Shown one piece after another: positions 1-9,136 of a stretch of 64,000 nucleotides of DNA. The stretch's first letter is position 1. Each line of letters opens with the position of its first letter. The translations under genes were made by a program, and so were the position numbers. A model generated the notes under the pieces. That model was given only the letters and a program-made list of their open reading frames with translations. It had not been told where the DNA came from and searched no databases. Origin of the DNA: Polynucleobacter sp. (GTDB taxonomy: Bacteria > Pseudomonadota > Gammaproteobacteria > Burkholderiales > Burkholderiaceae); contig NZ_JAUXZY010000004.1 of NCBI RefSeq assembly GCF_030693775.1, forward strand, positions 620,001-684,000, read 5' to 3'.

Positions 1-969
1 GCAGGAACTGCTGCTCGTATTTTTACAGGCGCTCCTGTTCCTCCAGGTGCGGACGCCATAGTCATGCAAGAGGATTGCTCTTCCCCTGAAGGTTCAATTG
101 ATCAAGTACAAGTCAATATTGCGCCTGCATTTGGCCAGTGGATTCGTCGTCGGGGCGAAGATTTAACTACTGGCAAAGTGGCTTTAAGTGCCGGTTGTGT
201 ATTGCGTCCGCAAGAACTGGGGGTCGCAGCATCGGCTGGTTTAACGCACCTGCCCGTAAAGCGCCGCGTACGGGTTGCCGCATTTTTTACCGGGGATGAA
301 CTATCGCTTCCAGGGGAGCCATTAAAGCCTGGCGGTATCTATAACTCGAATCGCGATACTTTACTCGCCTGCATTAAAGCCTTGGGTTGCGATGCGACGG
401 ATTTAGGTATCGTGCCCGATCGGCTTGATGCGACGCGCGCCGCTTTGCGTCAAGCAAGCAAAGATCACGATTTGATCATTACCTCTGGCGGGGTATCAGT
501 TGGTGAAGAAGACCACATTAAGCCAGCCGTGACTGCGGAAGGCGAACTTAATTTATGGCAGATTGCCATTAAACCTGGCAAGCCCCTGGCATTTGGATCG
601 GTGCGCCGAGAATCGAATCCAGGGACATCAACTTGGTTTATCGGCTTGCCTGGTAACCCCGTTTCGAGCTTTGTCACTTTCCTATTATTTGTTAGGCCAT
701 TTATTCTGAAGTTGCAGGGCCGTGAAGCAAATCAAACCCAATCGTATTTGATGCGCGCAGACTTTGATTGGTTCAAAGCCGATCGCCGCAATGAGTTCTT
801 ACGCGTAAAACTCAATAACAATGGCGGCTTGGATTTATTCCCCAATCAAAGCTCCGGTGTACTCACGAGTGCTTCTTGGGGTGATGGTCTAGTAGATTGC
901 CCGCCAAACCAGCCAATTAAGGTCGGTGATTTAGTCAAGTACATCCCATTTGATGCACTTCTCAAATAA
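1..969 (+). CDS. moeA: Molybdopterin molybdenumtransferase MoeA (5' end outside window)
   Basis: MoeA inserts molybdate into adenylylated molybdopterin, the last step of molybdenum cofactor synthesis in the cytoplasm. The reading frame is open from base 1, so the N-terminus lies upstream; the visible 322 residues include the family motif TGAPVPPGADAIVMQE near the left edge, SGGVSVGEEDH in the MoCF-binding domain, and GLPGNPVS. The C-terminal MoeA domain IV follows and the length to the stop is normal. It is followed 18 bases later by moaD and then moaE, so this is a Mo-cofactor operon. The cofactor is needed by the SoeA-type molybdoenzyme encoded at 42259-45129. Identification is by motif and context. 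Confidence 0.95.
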   Translation, partial: AGTAARIFTGAPVPPGADAIVMQEDCSSPEGSIDQVQVNIAPAFGQWIRRRGEDLTTGKVALSAGCVLRPQELGVAASAGLTHLPVKRRVRVAAFFTGDELSLPGEPLKPGGIYNSNRDTLLACIKALGCDATDLGIVPDRLDATRAALRQASKDHDLIITSGGVSVGEEDHIKPAVTAEGELNLWQIAIKPGKPLAFGSVRRESNPGTSTWFIGLPGNPVSSFVTFLLFVRPFILKLQGREANQTQSYLMRADFDWFKADRRNEFLRVKLNNNGGLDLFPNQSSGVLTSASWGDGLVDCPPNQPIKVGDLVKYIPFDALLK

Positions 970-987
970 TCGGATTACGATTTACCC

Positions 988-1245
988 ATGAAACTACAGC
1001 TGCGCTACTTTGCCTCGATACGGGAAAGCCTCGGATTAGAGCAGGAGGTAATTGAATTGCCCATCTCCGTTCGTACGATGGATGATTTGCGTGCCCATCT
1101 GCGATTGCGCGGTGGCATTTGGTCCGAGGTCTTGGGTGAGGGCAAAGTATTGCGCTGCGCTCTCAATCACCAGATGGTTAATTCATCGACTGAATTAGTG
1201 GATGGTGCTGAAGTGGCTTTCTTTCCGCCGGTGACGGGAGGCTAG
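988..1245 (+). CDS. moaD: Molybdopterin synthase small subunit MoaD
   Basis: An 85-residue ubiquitin-fold sulfur carrier. It ends in the diagnostic Gly-Gly (PPVTGG), which is thiocarboxylated and donates sulfur to precursor Z in the MoaD-MoaE heterotetramer. The length is typical. Its stop codon directly abuts the ATG of moaE with no intervening base, so the two subunits are probably translationally coupled. It lies between moeA and moaE in the same orientation. Confidence 0.95.
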   Translation: MKLQLRYFASIRESLGLEQEVIELPISVRTMDDLRAHLRLRGGIWSEVLGEGKVLRCALNHQMVNSSTELVDGAEVAFFPPVTGG

Positions 1246-1713
1246 ATGGCCATTCGTATTCAGCAGGCGGACTTTGATCTCACGACTGAGATTGCAAACC
1301 TGCGCCAGGGTGATTTACAGGTTGGTGCGATTACCTCATTTGTCGGTACAGTGCGGGATATGAACGAGGGCAGTACGGTAAACGCCATGACCCTGGAGCA
1401 CTATCCAGGCATGACTGAAAAAGCCCTAGAAGATATTGTTAGTCAAGCAAAAGCGCGTTGGGATATTCGGGATGCGCTCGTGATTCACCGCATTGGACCC
1501 CTGATGCCAGCAGACCAAATTGTCTTGGTGGCGGTTACCAGTGCGCACCGCGGCGAATCCTTTTTGGCCTGCGAGTTCATCATGGACTACCTCAAAACCG
1601 CGGCGCCATTTTGGAAGAAAGAAGATACGCCCGAGGGTGGACGTTGGGTCGATGCCCGCGTTACTGATGATGCAGCCGCTACGCGCTGGAATCAAAAAAA
1701 GCCCGCTTCTTAG
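1246..1713 (+). CDS. moaE: Molybdopterin synthase catalytic subunit MoaE
   Basis: This 155-residue protein has the MoaE signatures: GAITSFVGTVRD near residue 30, the HRIGPL segment, AVTSAHRGESFLACEFIMDYLK, and the active-site Lys region FWKKE near residue 125. With MoaD it converts cyclic pyranopterin monophosphate to molybdopterin. It starts immediately after the moaD stop. Its last 35 bases overlap the 3' end of a convergent GIY-YIG gene on the other strand. Confidence 0.95.
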   Translation: MAIRIQQADFDLTTEIANLRQGDLQVGAITSFVGTVRDMNEGSTVNAMTLEHYPGMTEKALEDIVSQAKARWDIRDALVIHRIGPLMPADQIVLVAVTSAHRGESFLACEFIMDYLKTAAPFWKKEDTPEGGRWVDARVTDDAAATRWNQKKPAS

Positions 1714-1942
1714 CTCGGGGTAGGCGCTTTAGTCTCATTTCTGCCTTGGATGCTTCCGATCGGTCGGGGTGTTCCTGGGTGGCTAGCAGGGTGACAGGGA
1801 GCCTAGAGCGGGTATAGCGCGCCCCTACACCCGTATTGTGGGCATTGAGGCGGTGTTCTAGCCGATTGGTAATCCCAGCATATAAGCTGCCGTCAGCGCA
1901 CTCTAAGAGGTAAACAAGCCAGGTCAAATCCGATTTTTCCAT
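1679..1942 (-). CDS. GIY-YIG domain protein, UPF0213 family
   Basis: An 87-residue single-domain protein of the small GIY-YIG nuclease superfamily (UhbC/YhbQ-like). It shows WLVYLLECADGSLYAGIT, where the GIY and YIG motifs are represented by VYLL and YAG, then the conserved Arg-His region LEHRLNAHN and the Ala-Arg-Tyr-Thr motif GARYTRSR. The role is uncertain; some relatives are structure-specific DNA endonucleases. It is convergent with moaE and overlaps it by 35 bases. The start at 1942 gives a full domain. Confidence 0.85.
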   Translation of the reverse strand: MEKSDLTWLVYLLECADGSLYAGITNRLEHRLNAHNTGVGARYTRSRLPVTLLATQEHPDRSEASKAEMRLKRLPRAKKRAFFDSSA

Positions 1943-1951
1943 TCAGAAACG

Positions 1952-1979
1952 CTTGAAATTGGGGATATTGCCCTAATAT
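1952..1979 (+). promoter_or_regulatory. Sigma-32-type heat-shock promoter for clpB
   Basis: A perfect CTTGAAA -35 element lies at 1952-1958. About 12 bases later comes CCCTAATAT at 1971-1979, close to the sigma-32 -10 consensus CCCCATNT. The pair sits about 70 bases upstream of the clpB start. Heat-shock control of clpB is well established in proteobacteria; the assignment here is by consensus match only. Confidence 0.65.
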
Positions 1980-2050
1980 TCTAATGAAGAAAGCCATATC
2001 GAACGCCTAATGCTGTTCGGCTGGCGCAATCCCATTCAACAGGACGCAAA

Positions 2051-4651
2051 ATGAGAATCGATAAATTAACGACTAAATTTCAAGAGGCCTTGAGCGATGC
2101 CCAAAGCTTGGCCGTTGGTAAAGACAACCAGTACATTGAGCCAGCCCATTTATTGCTGGCGATGCTCAAACAAAAAGACAGCGGCGTACGCAGTTTATTG
2201 ACGCGTGCTGGAGTCAATGTAGCGAGCCTCGAAAAAGGTGCGGAGAAGATGATTTCTGCGCTACCAGAAGTGCAGGGTAGCGGCGAAGTTCAAGTTGGCC
2301 GTGATCTGGCCAATTGGCTCAATTTAACCGAAAAAGAAGCGAATAAGCGGGGCGATCAATTTATTGCAGGTGAGTTGTTTTTACTCGTCGTTGCAGACGA
2401 CAAAGGTGAGCTTGGTAAGTTGGCGAGAGAATGTGGTCTGACTCGTAAAGCGCTCGAGGCAGCGATTGATTTGGTGCGTGGCGGGGAGTCCGTCAATAGT
2501 GCCGACGCAGAAGGTCAGCGAGAGGCCCTGAAAAAGTACACCCTTGATTTAACTGAGCGTGCCCGCATGGGCAAGCTGGATCCGGTAATTGGTCGCGATG
2601 ATGAAATTCGCCGCACTATCCAGATTTTGCAGCGGCGTGGCAAAAACAACCCGGTATTGATTGGCGAGCCTGGCGTCGGTAAGACGGCGATTGTCGAAGG
2701 TTTAGCGCAGCGCATTGTTAATGGTGAGGTACCAGAGACCCTCAAGAATAAGCGCGTCCTGGTATTGGATATGGCCTTGTTATTGGCCGGCGCAAAGTAC
2801 CGCGGTGAATTCGAGGAACGCCTGAAGTCAGTCTTGAGTGATGTCGCCAAAGACGAAGGCCAAACGATTGTCTTTATCGATGAAATCCACACCATGGTTG
2901 GTGCCGGCAAGGGCGAAGGCGCGATGGATGCTGGCAATATGCTCAAGCCCGCTTTAGCGCGCGGTGAATTGCATTGCATTGGCGCGACCACTTTAGAGGA
3001 ATACCGCAAGTACATTGAAAAAGATGCTGCTTTGGAGCGCCGCTTTCAGAAAGTCATGGTCGATGAGCCCAGTGTCGAGGCAACCATCGCGATCTTGCGC
3101 GGCCTACAGGAGCGCTATGAGCTCCACCATGGCATTGAGATTACCGACCCAGCGATCGTCGCGGCTGCCGAGTTATCGCATCGCTACATTACGGATCGAT
3201 TCTTGCCAGATAAGGCGATTGATCTGATTGATGAGGCGGGTGCTCGCATCAAGATGGAGCTGGACTCCAAACCAGAGGTGATGGATAAGCTCGATCGCCG
3301 ATTGATTCAGCTCAAGATCGAACGTGAGGCCGTCAAAAAAGAGAAAGACGATGCCTCTAAAAAGCGCCTGCAATTAATCGAAGATGAAATCAAGCGCCTA
3401 GGCGCCGAGTACGCTGATCTCGAAGAAATTTGGAAGACGGAGAAGGGTGCTGCCTTGGGAGCCGCTCATCTCAAAGAAGAGATCGAAAAAGTGAAAGCTG
3501 AAATCGTCAAGTTGCAACGCGATGGCAAGCTCGAGCAGGTGGCAGAGTTGCAGTACGGCAAATTGCCCGAGCTGGAGCAAAAACTCAAATCGGCTGCCGC
3601 TGCTGAAGCAAAGGACAGCAAAGCAGGCGTTACTAAAAACAAATTACTCCGTACCCAAGTGGGCGCAGAAGAGATTGCAGAAGTCGTTTCACGTGCAACG
3701 GGTATTCCAGTATCCAAAATGATGCAAGGTGAGCGCGATAAGCTCTTAAAAATGGAAGACCATTTGCATCAGCGTGTCGTGGGCCAAGAGGAGGCCATTC
3801 GGGCAGTATCCGATGCGATCCGCCGTTCACGTGCCGGACTCTCTGAAGAAAACAAGCCCTATGGCTCATTTATGTTCCTGGGTCCTACAGGTGTTGGTAA
3901 GACGGAATTATGCAAAGCCCTTGCCGCATTCTTGTTTGATAGCGAGGATCGATTAATTCGGATCGACATGAGTGAGTTTATGGAAAAGCACAGCGTTGCC
4001 CGTTTGATCGGCGCGCCGCCAGGCTATGTAGGTTACGAAGAGGGTGGTTACCTTACCGAACAGGTGCGCCGCAAGCCCTATAGCGTGATTCTGTTTGATG
4101 AGATCGAAAAAGCCCATCCTGATGTGTTTAATGTTTTGCTGCAAGTGCTGGATGATGGCCGCTTGACTGATGGTCAAGGACGTACAGTCGATTTTAAAAA
4201 TACGGTGATTGTGATGACCAGCAATATTGGTTCGCACCTCATTCAATCGATGACGGATAAAAATCAAGCAGAGATTAAGGAGGCGGTGTTTGGTGAACTA
4301 AAGACCCACTTCCGTCCGGAGTTTTTAAACCGCGTTGATGAGATTGTGGTGTTCCATGGGCTCGATAAAGCGAATATTGCATCGATTGCATCGATCCTGC
4401 TGAAAAACCTGGCGGCTCGTTTGGCTAAGGTGGATATGCAGCTGGAAGTGAGCGATGCTGCACTGAACAAAATTGCCGAAGTAGGCTTTGATCCGGTATT
4501 TGGGGCAAGGCCGCTCAAGCGGGCGATACAGCAGTACATCGAAAATCCCGTTTCCAAGATGATTTTGGAAGGGAAGTTTGGCCCCAACGATGTTGTGCCA
4601 GTGGATATTAATAAGGAAGGCGATTTCAGCTTTACCCGCTTAGTACATTAA
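2051..4651 (+). CDS. clpB: ATP-dependent disaggregase ClpB
   Basis: ClpB is a hexameric AAA+ chaperone that works with DnaK/DnaJ/GrpE to dissolve protein aggregates. The 866-residue protein has an N-terminal Clp_N repeat domain (about 1-150), a first AAA+ module with Walker A GEPGVGKT near residue 205 and Walker B VFIDEIH, a long middle coiled coil (about 410-535, rich in Glu and Lys), and a second AAA+ module with Walker A GPTGVGKT near residue 611. The C-terminal D2-small domain contains [10 protein letters not shown]. The middle domain separates it from ClpA. The start follows a sigma-32-like promoter. The length is normal. Confidence 0.98.
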   Translation: MRIDKLTTKFQEALSDAQSLAVGKDNQYIEPAHLLLAMLKQKDSGVRSLLTRAGVNVASLEKGAEKMISALPEVQGSGEVQVGRDLANWLNLTEKEANKRGDQFIAGELFLLVVADDKGELGKLARECGLTRKALEAAIDLVRGGESVNSADAEGQREALKKYTLDLTERARMGKLDPVIGRDDEIRRTIQILQRRGKNNPVLIGEPGVGKTAIVEGLAQRIVNGEVPETLKNKRVLVLDMALLLAGAKYRGEFEERLKSVLSDVAKDEGQTIVFIDEIHTMVGAGKGEGAMDAGNMLKPALARGELHCIGATTLEEYRKYIEKDAALERRFQKVMVDEPSVEATIAILRGLQERYELHHGIEITDPAIVAAAELSHRYITDRFLPDKAIDLIDEAGARIKMELDSKPEVMDKLDRRLIQLKIEREAVKKEKDDASKKRLQLIEDEIKRLGAEYADLEEIWKTEKGAALGAAHLKEEIEKVKAEIVKLQRDGKLEQVAELQYGKLPELEQKLKSAAAAEAKDSKAGVTKNKLLRTQVGAEEIAEVVSRATGIPVSKMMQGERDKLLKMEDHLHQRVVGQEEAIRAVSDAIRRSRAGLSEENKPYGSFMFLGPTGVGKTELCKALAAFLFDSEDRLIRIDMSEFMEKHSVARLIGAPPGYVGYEEGGYLTEQVRRKPYSVILFDEIEKAHPDVFNVLLQVLDDGRLTDGQGRTVDFKNTVIVMTSNIGSHLIQSMTDKNQAEIKEAVFGELKTHFRPEFLNRVDEIVVFHGLDKANIASIASILLKNLAARLAKVDMQLEVSDAALNKIAEVGFDPVFGARPLKRAIQQYIENPVSKMILEGKFGPNDVVPVDINKEGDFSFTRLVH

Positions 4652-4691
4652 AGCTATGCCGGCGGGTTTGCGGAACGAGTAAACTCGGGTC

Positions 4692-5942
4692 ATGACTGTG
4701 ACGCATGCTAGTGCGCGTGCCAGTGATGTCCGAGTGATTAGTTTATTGAGCTTGGCACACGGCAGCTCGCATTTCTTCCACCTGATTTTGCCGCCACTCT
4801 TTCCGTGGCTGAAGGCAGAGTTCGCCCTCAGCTACGCAGAGCTCGGTCTCCTAATGTCCGTTTTCTTTGTGGTCTCTTGCATTGTGCAGGCGGCTTCTGG
4901 ATTTTTAGTTGACCGCATTGGGGCTCGGCCAGTCCTCTTCGCTGGCGTCGGTCTATTGGCCCTATCCGCAATCGTGCTCTCGCAAAGCAATGGTTACGCT
5001 CTGTTGATGCTAGGTGCGGTGATTGCGGGCTGTGGCAATGGTGTCTTTCATCCGGTAGATTACACCTTAATTAATCACAAGGTATCTGTGCCGCGTTTGC
5101 CCTATGCCTATTCGGCACATGGCGTAACGGGTTATCTAGGTTGGGCGGTAGCCCCCGTCTTTATGGCTGGAATAGCCGCGCTTGCGGATTGGCGCATCGC
5201 ACTGCTGTGCGCAGCAGTCTTAGAGACTCTAATCTTAGTAGTACTTTGGTTCAATCGGGGCGACTTGATCGATGACGCCCAGCATCGCCGTGCGAGCGCC
5301 ATCAAGGCCGCAGAAGAGGCGAACCCTGGGCGCGCGCCGCAAAGTGCATTTGCCTTTTTAAAGTTAACGTCGGTTTGGTTGTGCTGGCTCTTCTTTTTCT
5401 TCAGCATGATTGCCATGGCAGGCATCCAGTCTTTTGCGCCGAGTGCGCTGAATCAACTCTATGGCATTCCAGTTACTGCGGGTAATTTTTCAATTACCTT
5501 GATGGCCCTAGGAAGTGCGGCAGGAATGATTGTCGGCGGCATCATGGCAGCCAAACTCAAAATGCCCGATCGTATCGTCGGCACTTGCTTGTTTGCGTGC
5601 GCGGTCATTAGCCTCTTGATTGGAGCGGAGTTTGTGACCGCTGCATTAGTGCCGGGGCTCTTTTTTATGATTGGCTGCGGTCTTGGTATCGCTGCGCCAT
5701 CGCGTGACATGATGATTCGTTCAGCAACCCCGCAAGGCGTATCGGGTAGTGTGTATGGCATTGTCTACTCTGGTATTGATCTCGGCGCCGCCGTGGGGCC
5801 TTTGTTATTCGGCATCTTGCTCGATGCCGGTAAGCCCAATTCACTCTTCCTGGGCGTTGCCTTTTTACAGTTACTATTGATTCTGACTGCGGTCAAAGTA
5901 GTCGCCTCCAATGCTAATGCGGGGATGCCAAAAACCCAGTAG
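4692..5942 (+). CDS. MFS transporter, unknown substrate
   Basis: A 416-residue membrane protein with the 12-helix pattern of the major facilitator superfamily. The loop 2-3 signature appears as GFLVDRIGARPVLFAG, and a charged central loop (about 195-215) separates the two halves. The C-terminal half contains the repeated glycine-rich helix AAGMIVGGIMAAK. The HGSSHFFH segment in helix 1 resembles the fosmidomycin-resistance (Fsr)-like branch, but no substrate can be read from the sequence. It follows clpB by 40 bases. A hairpin followed by T residues ends the gene. Confidence 0.85.
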   Translation: MTVTHASARASDVRVISLLSLAHGSSHFFHLILPPLFPWLKAEFALSYAELGLLMSVFFVVSCIVQAASGFLVDRIGARPVLFAGVGLLALSAIVLSQSNGYALLMLGAVIAGCGNGVFHPVDYTLINHKVSVPRLPYAYSAHGVTGYLGWAVAPVFMAGIAALADWRIALLCAAVLETLILVVLWFNRGDLIDDAQHRRASAIKAAEEANPGRAPQSAFAFLKLTSVWLCWLFFFFSMIAMAGIQSFAPSALNQLYGIPVTAGNFSITLMALGSAAGMIVGGIMAAKLKMPDRIVGTCLFACAVISLLIGAEFVTAALVPGLFFMIGCGLGIAAPSRDMMIRSATPQGVSGSVYGIVYSGIDLGAAVGPLLFGILLDAGKPNSLFLGVAFLQLLLILTAVKVVASNANAGMPKTQ

Positions 5943-5948
5943 CCACTT

Positions 5949-5979
5949 GCTTTTCATAATACGAAAAGCTGTTTTCATA
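5949..5979 (+). terminator. Probable intrinsic terminator after the MFS gene
   Basis: The inverted repeat GCTTTTC / GAAAAGC has a 7-base loop (5949-5969) and is followed by TGTTTTC. It sits just after the MFS stop codon. The stem is short and AT-rich, so it may be weak. Confidence 0.5.
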
Positions 5980-6112
5980 GGCAAAATCTGCCCCTATTGA
6001 TCATGTTCCACAGGCTTTCAAGCCGTGGCAAATCATTTCACATTGCAATAAATAAAATTTAAGTATCTGAATTTAATAAGATTATTTATTTTTTAGTGTC
6101 AACTAATTGCTA

Positions 6113-6140
6113 TTGTCTCCGCTGTAAACCTCCCTATACT
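6113..6140 (+). promoter_or_regulatory. Candidate sigma-70 promoter for aceA
   Basis: TTGTCT (6113-6118) and TATACT (6135-6140) are separated by 16 bases, about 100 bases upstream of the aceA ATG, in the AT-rich stretch 5980-6241 that holds no gene. The region also contains long A/T runs that could be an UP element or a regulator site. No operator was recognised. Confidence 0.5.
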
Positions 6141-6241
6141 CTTATATAAGACATAAGACTTCGTCACTGCTTTGAGTTCAGGTGGCCCAGTCCAGTTCAA
6201 CGATTTTTTTAGTCAATTGTTTTATATCTAAGGAGAGCAAT

Positions 6242-7540
6242 ATGGACAAGCGTAAAGAAGAAGCAGCAAAAATCCAGAAGGACTGGGATACCAACCCCCG
6301 TTGGAATGGCATCAAGCGTGGCTATACCGCAGAAGATGTTGTGCGTTTGCGCGGTTCGCTGCGGATTGAGTATTCCTTAGCCAAGGCTGGCGCAGAGAAG
6401 TTGTGGAATCAAGTCAACAACGAAGCCTACGTCAATTGTTTGGGCGCGCTCACGGGCGGGCAAGCAATGCAGCAGGTTAAGGCGGGCATCAAGGCGATTT
6501 ATTTATCAGGCTGGCAAGTTGCTGCCGATGGTAATTCTTATGCGGCGATGTACCCCGACCAATCCCTGTATCCAGTGGACTCGGTACCGAAGATGGTAGA
6601 GCGCATCAATAACTCATTTGAGCGTGCCGACCAAATTCAGTGGGCAAAAGGCATAAATCCCGGTGACAAGGACTACATTGATTACTATGCGCCCATCGTT
6701 GCCGATGCGGAAGCCGGCTTTGGTGGCGTATTAAACGCCTACGAACTCAGTAAAGCATTAATTAAGCAGGGCGCTGCTGGTGTCCACTTTGAAGACCAAC
6801 TATCGTCCGTAAAAAAATGCGGTCACTTGGGCGGTAAGGTGCTCTTGCCTACTACCGAGTCAGTACAGAAATTGGTATCAGCTCGTTTGGCAGCAGATGT
6901 CATGGGTGTGCCTACGATTATTTTGGCGCGTACCGATGCTGAGGCAGCAGACTTATTGACATCCGACTACGACGAAAACGATAAGCCATTCTTAACGGGT
7001 GAACGCACGCCAGAAGGATTCTATAAAACGCGCAAGGGCCTCGATCAAGCGATCTCGCGCGGCCTAGCTTACGCTGCTTACGCTGACATGGTGTGGTGTG
7101 AGACGGGGACGCCAGACTTGGATTTTGCGCGTAAGTTTGCAGAAGCGATTCGTGCCAAGTTCCCCGGCAAGATGTTGGCATACAACTGCTCGCCATCGTT
7201 CAATTGGAAGAAAAACCTCGACGATGCAACCATTGCTAAATTCCAGCGCGAGCTCGGTGCAATGGGTTACAAGTATCAATTTATTACCCTCGCTGGCATT
7301 CACTCGATGTGGTACAACATGTTCGACTTGGCGCAAGACTACTCCAAGCGCGGCATGACGGCGTATGTTGAGAAGGTTCAAGAACCCGAGTTTGCAGCGC
7401 GCGATCGCGGTTATACCTTTGTATCGCATCAGCAAGAAGTGGGTACTGGTTACTTTGATGACATCACCACCGTAATTCAAGGTGGTAAGTCTTCTGTAAC
7501 TGCATTGACCGGCTCAACCGAAGAAGAGCAGTTCCACTAA
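6242..7540 (+). CDS. aceA: Isocitrate lyase
   Basis: Isocitrate lyase splits isocitrate into succinate and glyoxylate, the first step of the glyoxylate shunt used for growth on C2 units. The 432-residue protein carries the catalytic KKCGH hexapeptide region ([12 protein letters not shown]), the metal-binding ADAEAGFGG segment and [10 protein letters not shown]. The chosen ATG is preceded by AAGGAG at good spacing; an upstream in-frame ATG at 6188 lacks this. Acetyl-CoA made by the xsc-pta route in this window would feed the same shunt. No malate synthase gene is adjacent. Confidence 0.97.
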   Translation: MDKRKEEAAKIQKDWDTNPRWNGIKRGYTAEDVVRLRGSLRIEYSLAKAGAEKLWNQVNNEAYVNCLGALTGGQAMQQVKAGIKAIYLSGWQVAADGNSYAAMYPDQSLYPVDSVPKMVERINNSFERADQIQWAKGINPGDKDYIDYYAPIVADAEAGFGGVLNAYELSKALIKQGAAGVHFEDQLSSVKKCGHLGGKVLLPTTESVQKLVSARLAADVMGVPTIILARTDAEAADLLTSDYDENDKPFLTGERTPEGFYKTRKGLDQAISRGLAYAAYADMVWCETGTPDLDFARKFAEAIRAKFPGKMLAYNCSPSFNWKKNLDDATIAKFQRELGAMGYKYQFITLAGIHSMWYNMFDLAQDYSKRGMTAYVEKVQEPEFAARDRGYTFVSHQQEVGTGYFDDITTVIQGGKSSVTALTGSTEEEQFH

Positions 7541-7572
7541 GCATTCGCAACATACCAGTAGCGGCAGTATCG

Positions 7573-7620
7573 CAGCGCCAAGTTTGCCTCAGAAGGGTGA
7601 CTTTGGCGCTGTTTTCGTTT
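7573..7620 (+). terminator. Intrinsic terminator after aceA
   Basis: Arms CAGCGCCAAG (7573-7582) and CTTTGGCGCTG (7601-7611) form a GC-rich hairpin with one bulge, followed by TTTTCGTTT. This explains why an in-frame ATG at 7584, inside the hairpin, is unlikely to be the start of the next gene. Confidence 0.75.
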
Positions 7621-7631
7621 ACATTGGCTCA

Positions 7632-8060
7632 ATGGTCAATTGCGTTTTATGTTCAGAAGAGGGTGGCACGCTAATTTGGCGTGGCGATGATTGCCGCGTC
7701 GTCTTGGTGGATGACCCGGATTTACCGGGATTTTGCCGCGTGATCTGGAATCGGCACATTGCTGAAATGACCCAACTCAGCTACGGTGAGCGGGACCTAT
7801 TAATGCACTTGGTATTTGCGGTTGAAGGTGCAGTAGGTTCAGTCATGCGTCCAAACAAAATCAATCTAGCAGCACTCGGTAATCAAGTTCCCCACATCCA
7901 CTGGCATGTGATTCCGCGCTTTGAGGATGATGCATTTTTTCCAGGATCGGCTTGGTCCAATCGCTTGCGAGATACATCGGACGCCACCTTGAAAATGCGC
8001 CGTCAGCAGGCATTAGAGTTGCCTCAGGCTATTCGCGCCGCGATTGCCACGCTGTCCTAA
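7632..8060 (+). CDS. HIT family protein
   Basis: A 142-residue histidine-triad protein with the signature HIHWHVIPR near residue 93 (the HxHxHxx motif) that forms the active site of nucleotide hydrolases and transferases in this superfamily. The N-terminal CVLCSEEGG pair of cysteines resembles the metal-binding knuckle of some HIT proteins. The start at 7632 is preferred because the upstream alternative at 7584 lies within the aceA terminator hairpin; no clear ribosome-binding site is visible. The substrate is not predictable. Confidence 0.85.
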   Translation: MVNCVLCSEEGGTLIWRGDDCRVVLVDDPDLPGFCRVIWNRHIAEMTQLSYGERDLLMHLVFAVEGAVGSVMRPNKINLAALGNQVPHIHWHVIPRFEDDAFFPGSAWSNRLRDTSDATLKMRRQQALELPQAIRAAIATLS

Positions 8061-8061
8061 A

Positions 8062-8493
8062 CTAAATCAGTTGTTTTAAGGCCAGCAGGTATTTTTCAGG
8101 GCTCAGTTGCCCACCATCCCGCTGGGATTCCCATAAGACCTGACCTAGGCACTCCATGATGCGGTGCTGCGCTTCGTGCTCCGAATCCAGTCGCTTCGCA
8201 ATAACACTGGCGACGTGCCGAATGCCGGGCGGTTGATCGATTGAGATCTGTTCGCTAATCGATAAGTGCATCGATAGGTGCAGGAAGGGATTGGTTTCGC
8301 CACGCTCTGGTGTGTAATCTTGGCTTAATGCCGTATCGCTATCGCTCAGCAAGGCATGGTGCTCGGGGTGCTGCTCCATCCACTGGCCGGCCAGCGTTTC
8401 CAGTGGGGTCAAAATAGTATTGGCCTGTTTCTTCTGCCAGGTATCGCAAAAGAAACGCCGAACTTCCTCTCGGCTTGGATTAAATAGCGCCAC
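8062..8493 (-). CDS. DUF1841 family protein
   Basis: A 143-residue soluble protein that matches the DUF1841 family of beta- and gammaproteobacteria: MALFNPSREEVRRFF at the start, the central NPFLHLSMHLSISEQ segment, and the C-terminal LGQVLWESQRDG. Its function is unknown. The conserved His, Glu and Asp residues in the middle could bind metal, but this is only an impression. The gene overlaps the 3' end of nth by 14 bases on the same strand, so it belongs to the rnfB-nth-DUF1841 operon. Confidence 0.85.
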   Translation of the reverse strand: MALFNPSREEVRRFFCDTWQKKQANTILTPLETLAGQWMEQHPEHHALLSDSDTALSQDYTPERGETNPFLHLSMHLSISEQISIDQPPGIRHVASVIAKRLDSEHEAQHRIMECLGQVLWESQRDGGQLSPEKYLLALKQLI

Positions 8494-9136
8494 GAATTTG
8501 TCCTTTCCCCGTTTTTTGCCGGTAGCCGCACAGCGGCTCCACTATGCATTGGGCGCATTCCGGCGATCGCGCTTTACAAACATAGCGTCCATGCAAGATA
8601 AGCCAGTGATGCGCATCCAGTAAATATTCTTTTGGAACTCGCTTGAGTAGTTGCTGCTCGACTTTCAGCACATCTTTTCCAGGAGCAAGACCGGTGCGGT
8701 TAGATACCCTGAAGATATGGGTATCGACTGCCATGGTGGGCTCACCAAATGCCGTATTTAAAATAACGTTGGCTGTTTTGCGACCTACTCCCGGCAGTGC
8801 TTCGAGTGCTTCGCGGGTGCGAGGGACTTCGCCACCATGCCGCTCTAGCAAGAGGCGGCAGGTTTCTTGTAAATGTTTGCCTTTGGTGCGAAAGAGGCCA
8901 ATATGCTCGATGAAGGGCCGAACACCATCTTCGCCTAAAGCCAGTAAGGCGGCGGGCGTGTTGGCTATCTTGAATAACTGACGTGTGCCTTTATTAACGG
9001 ATATGTCGGTTGCCTGCGCTGAGAGCAAGACCGCAACCAGTAACTCAAAAGGTGAGCTGTACTCAAGCTCCGTCTCCGGATTGGGATTGTTTGCTTTCAG
9101 TTGGGCAAAAAAAGCAGTGCGCTGTTCGAGATTCAT
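8480..9136 (-). CDS. nth: Endonuclease III
   Basis: Endonuclease III is a DNA glycosylase/AP lyase that removes oxidised pyrimidines in base-excision repair. The 218-residue protein has the helix-hairpin-helix LPGVGRKTANV with the catalytic Lys, the catalytic Asp in MAVDTHIFRVSNR, and the [4Fe-4S] motif C-X6-C-X2-C-X5-C near the C-terminus (CKARSPECAQCIVEPLC). It overlaps rnfB by 4 bases upstream and DUF1841 by 14 bases downstream. Confidence 0.97.
   Translation of the reverse strand: MNLEQRTAFFAQLKANNPNPETELEYSSPFELLVAVLLSAQATDISVNKGTRQLFKIANTPAALLALGEDGVRPFIEHIGLFRTKGKHLQETCRLLLERHGGEVPRTREALEALPGVGRKTANVILNTAFGEPTMAVDTHIFRVSNRTGLAPGKDVLKVEQQLLKRVPKEYLLDAHHWLILHGRYVCKARSPECAQCIVEPLCGYRQKTGKGQIRGAI

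Noticed and set aside
2515..3015. Long antisense open frame within clpB (166 codons)
   Set aside because: It mirrors the codon pattern of clpB, has no family features and no ribosome-binding site.
7584..7631. N-terminal extension of the HIT protein from ATG 7584
   Set aside because: This ATG lies inside the aceA terminator hairpin and would add residues outside the HIT fold.
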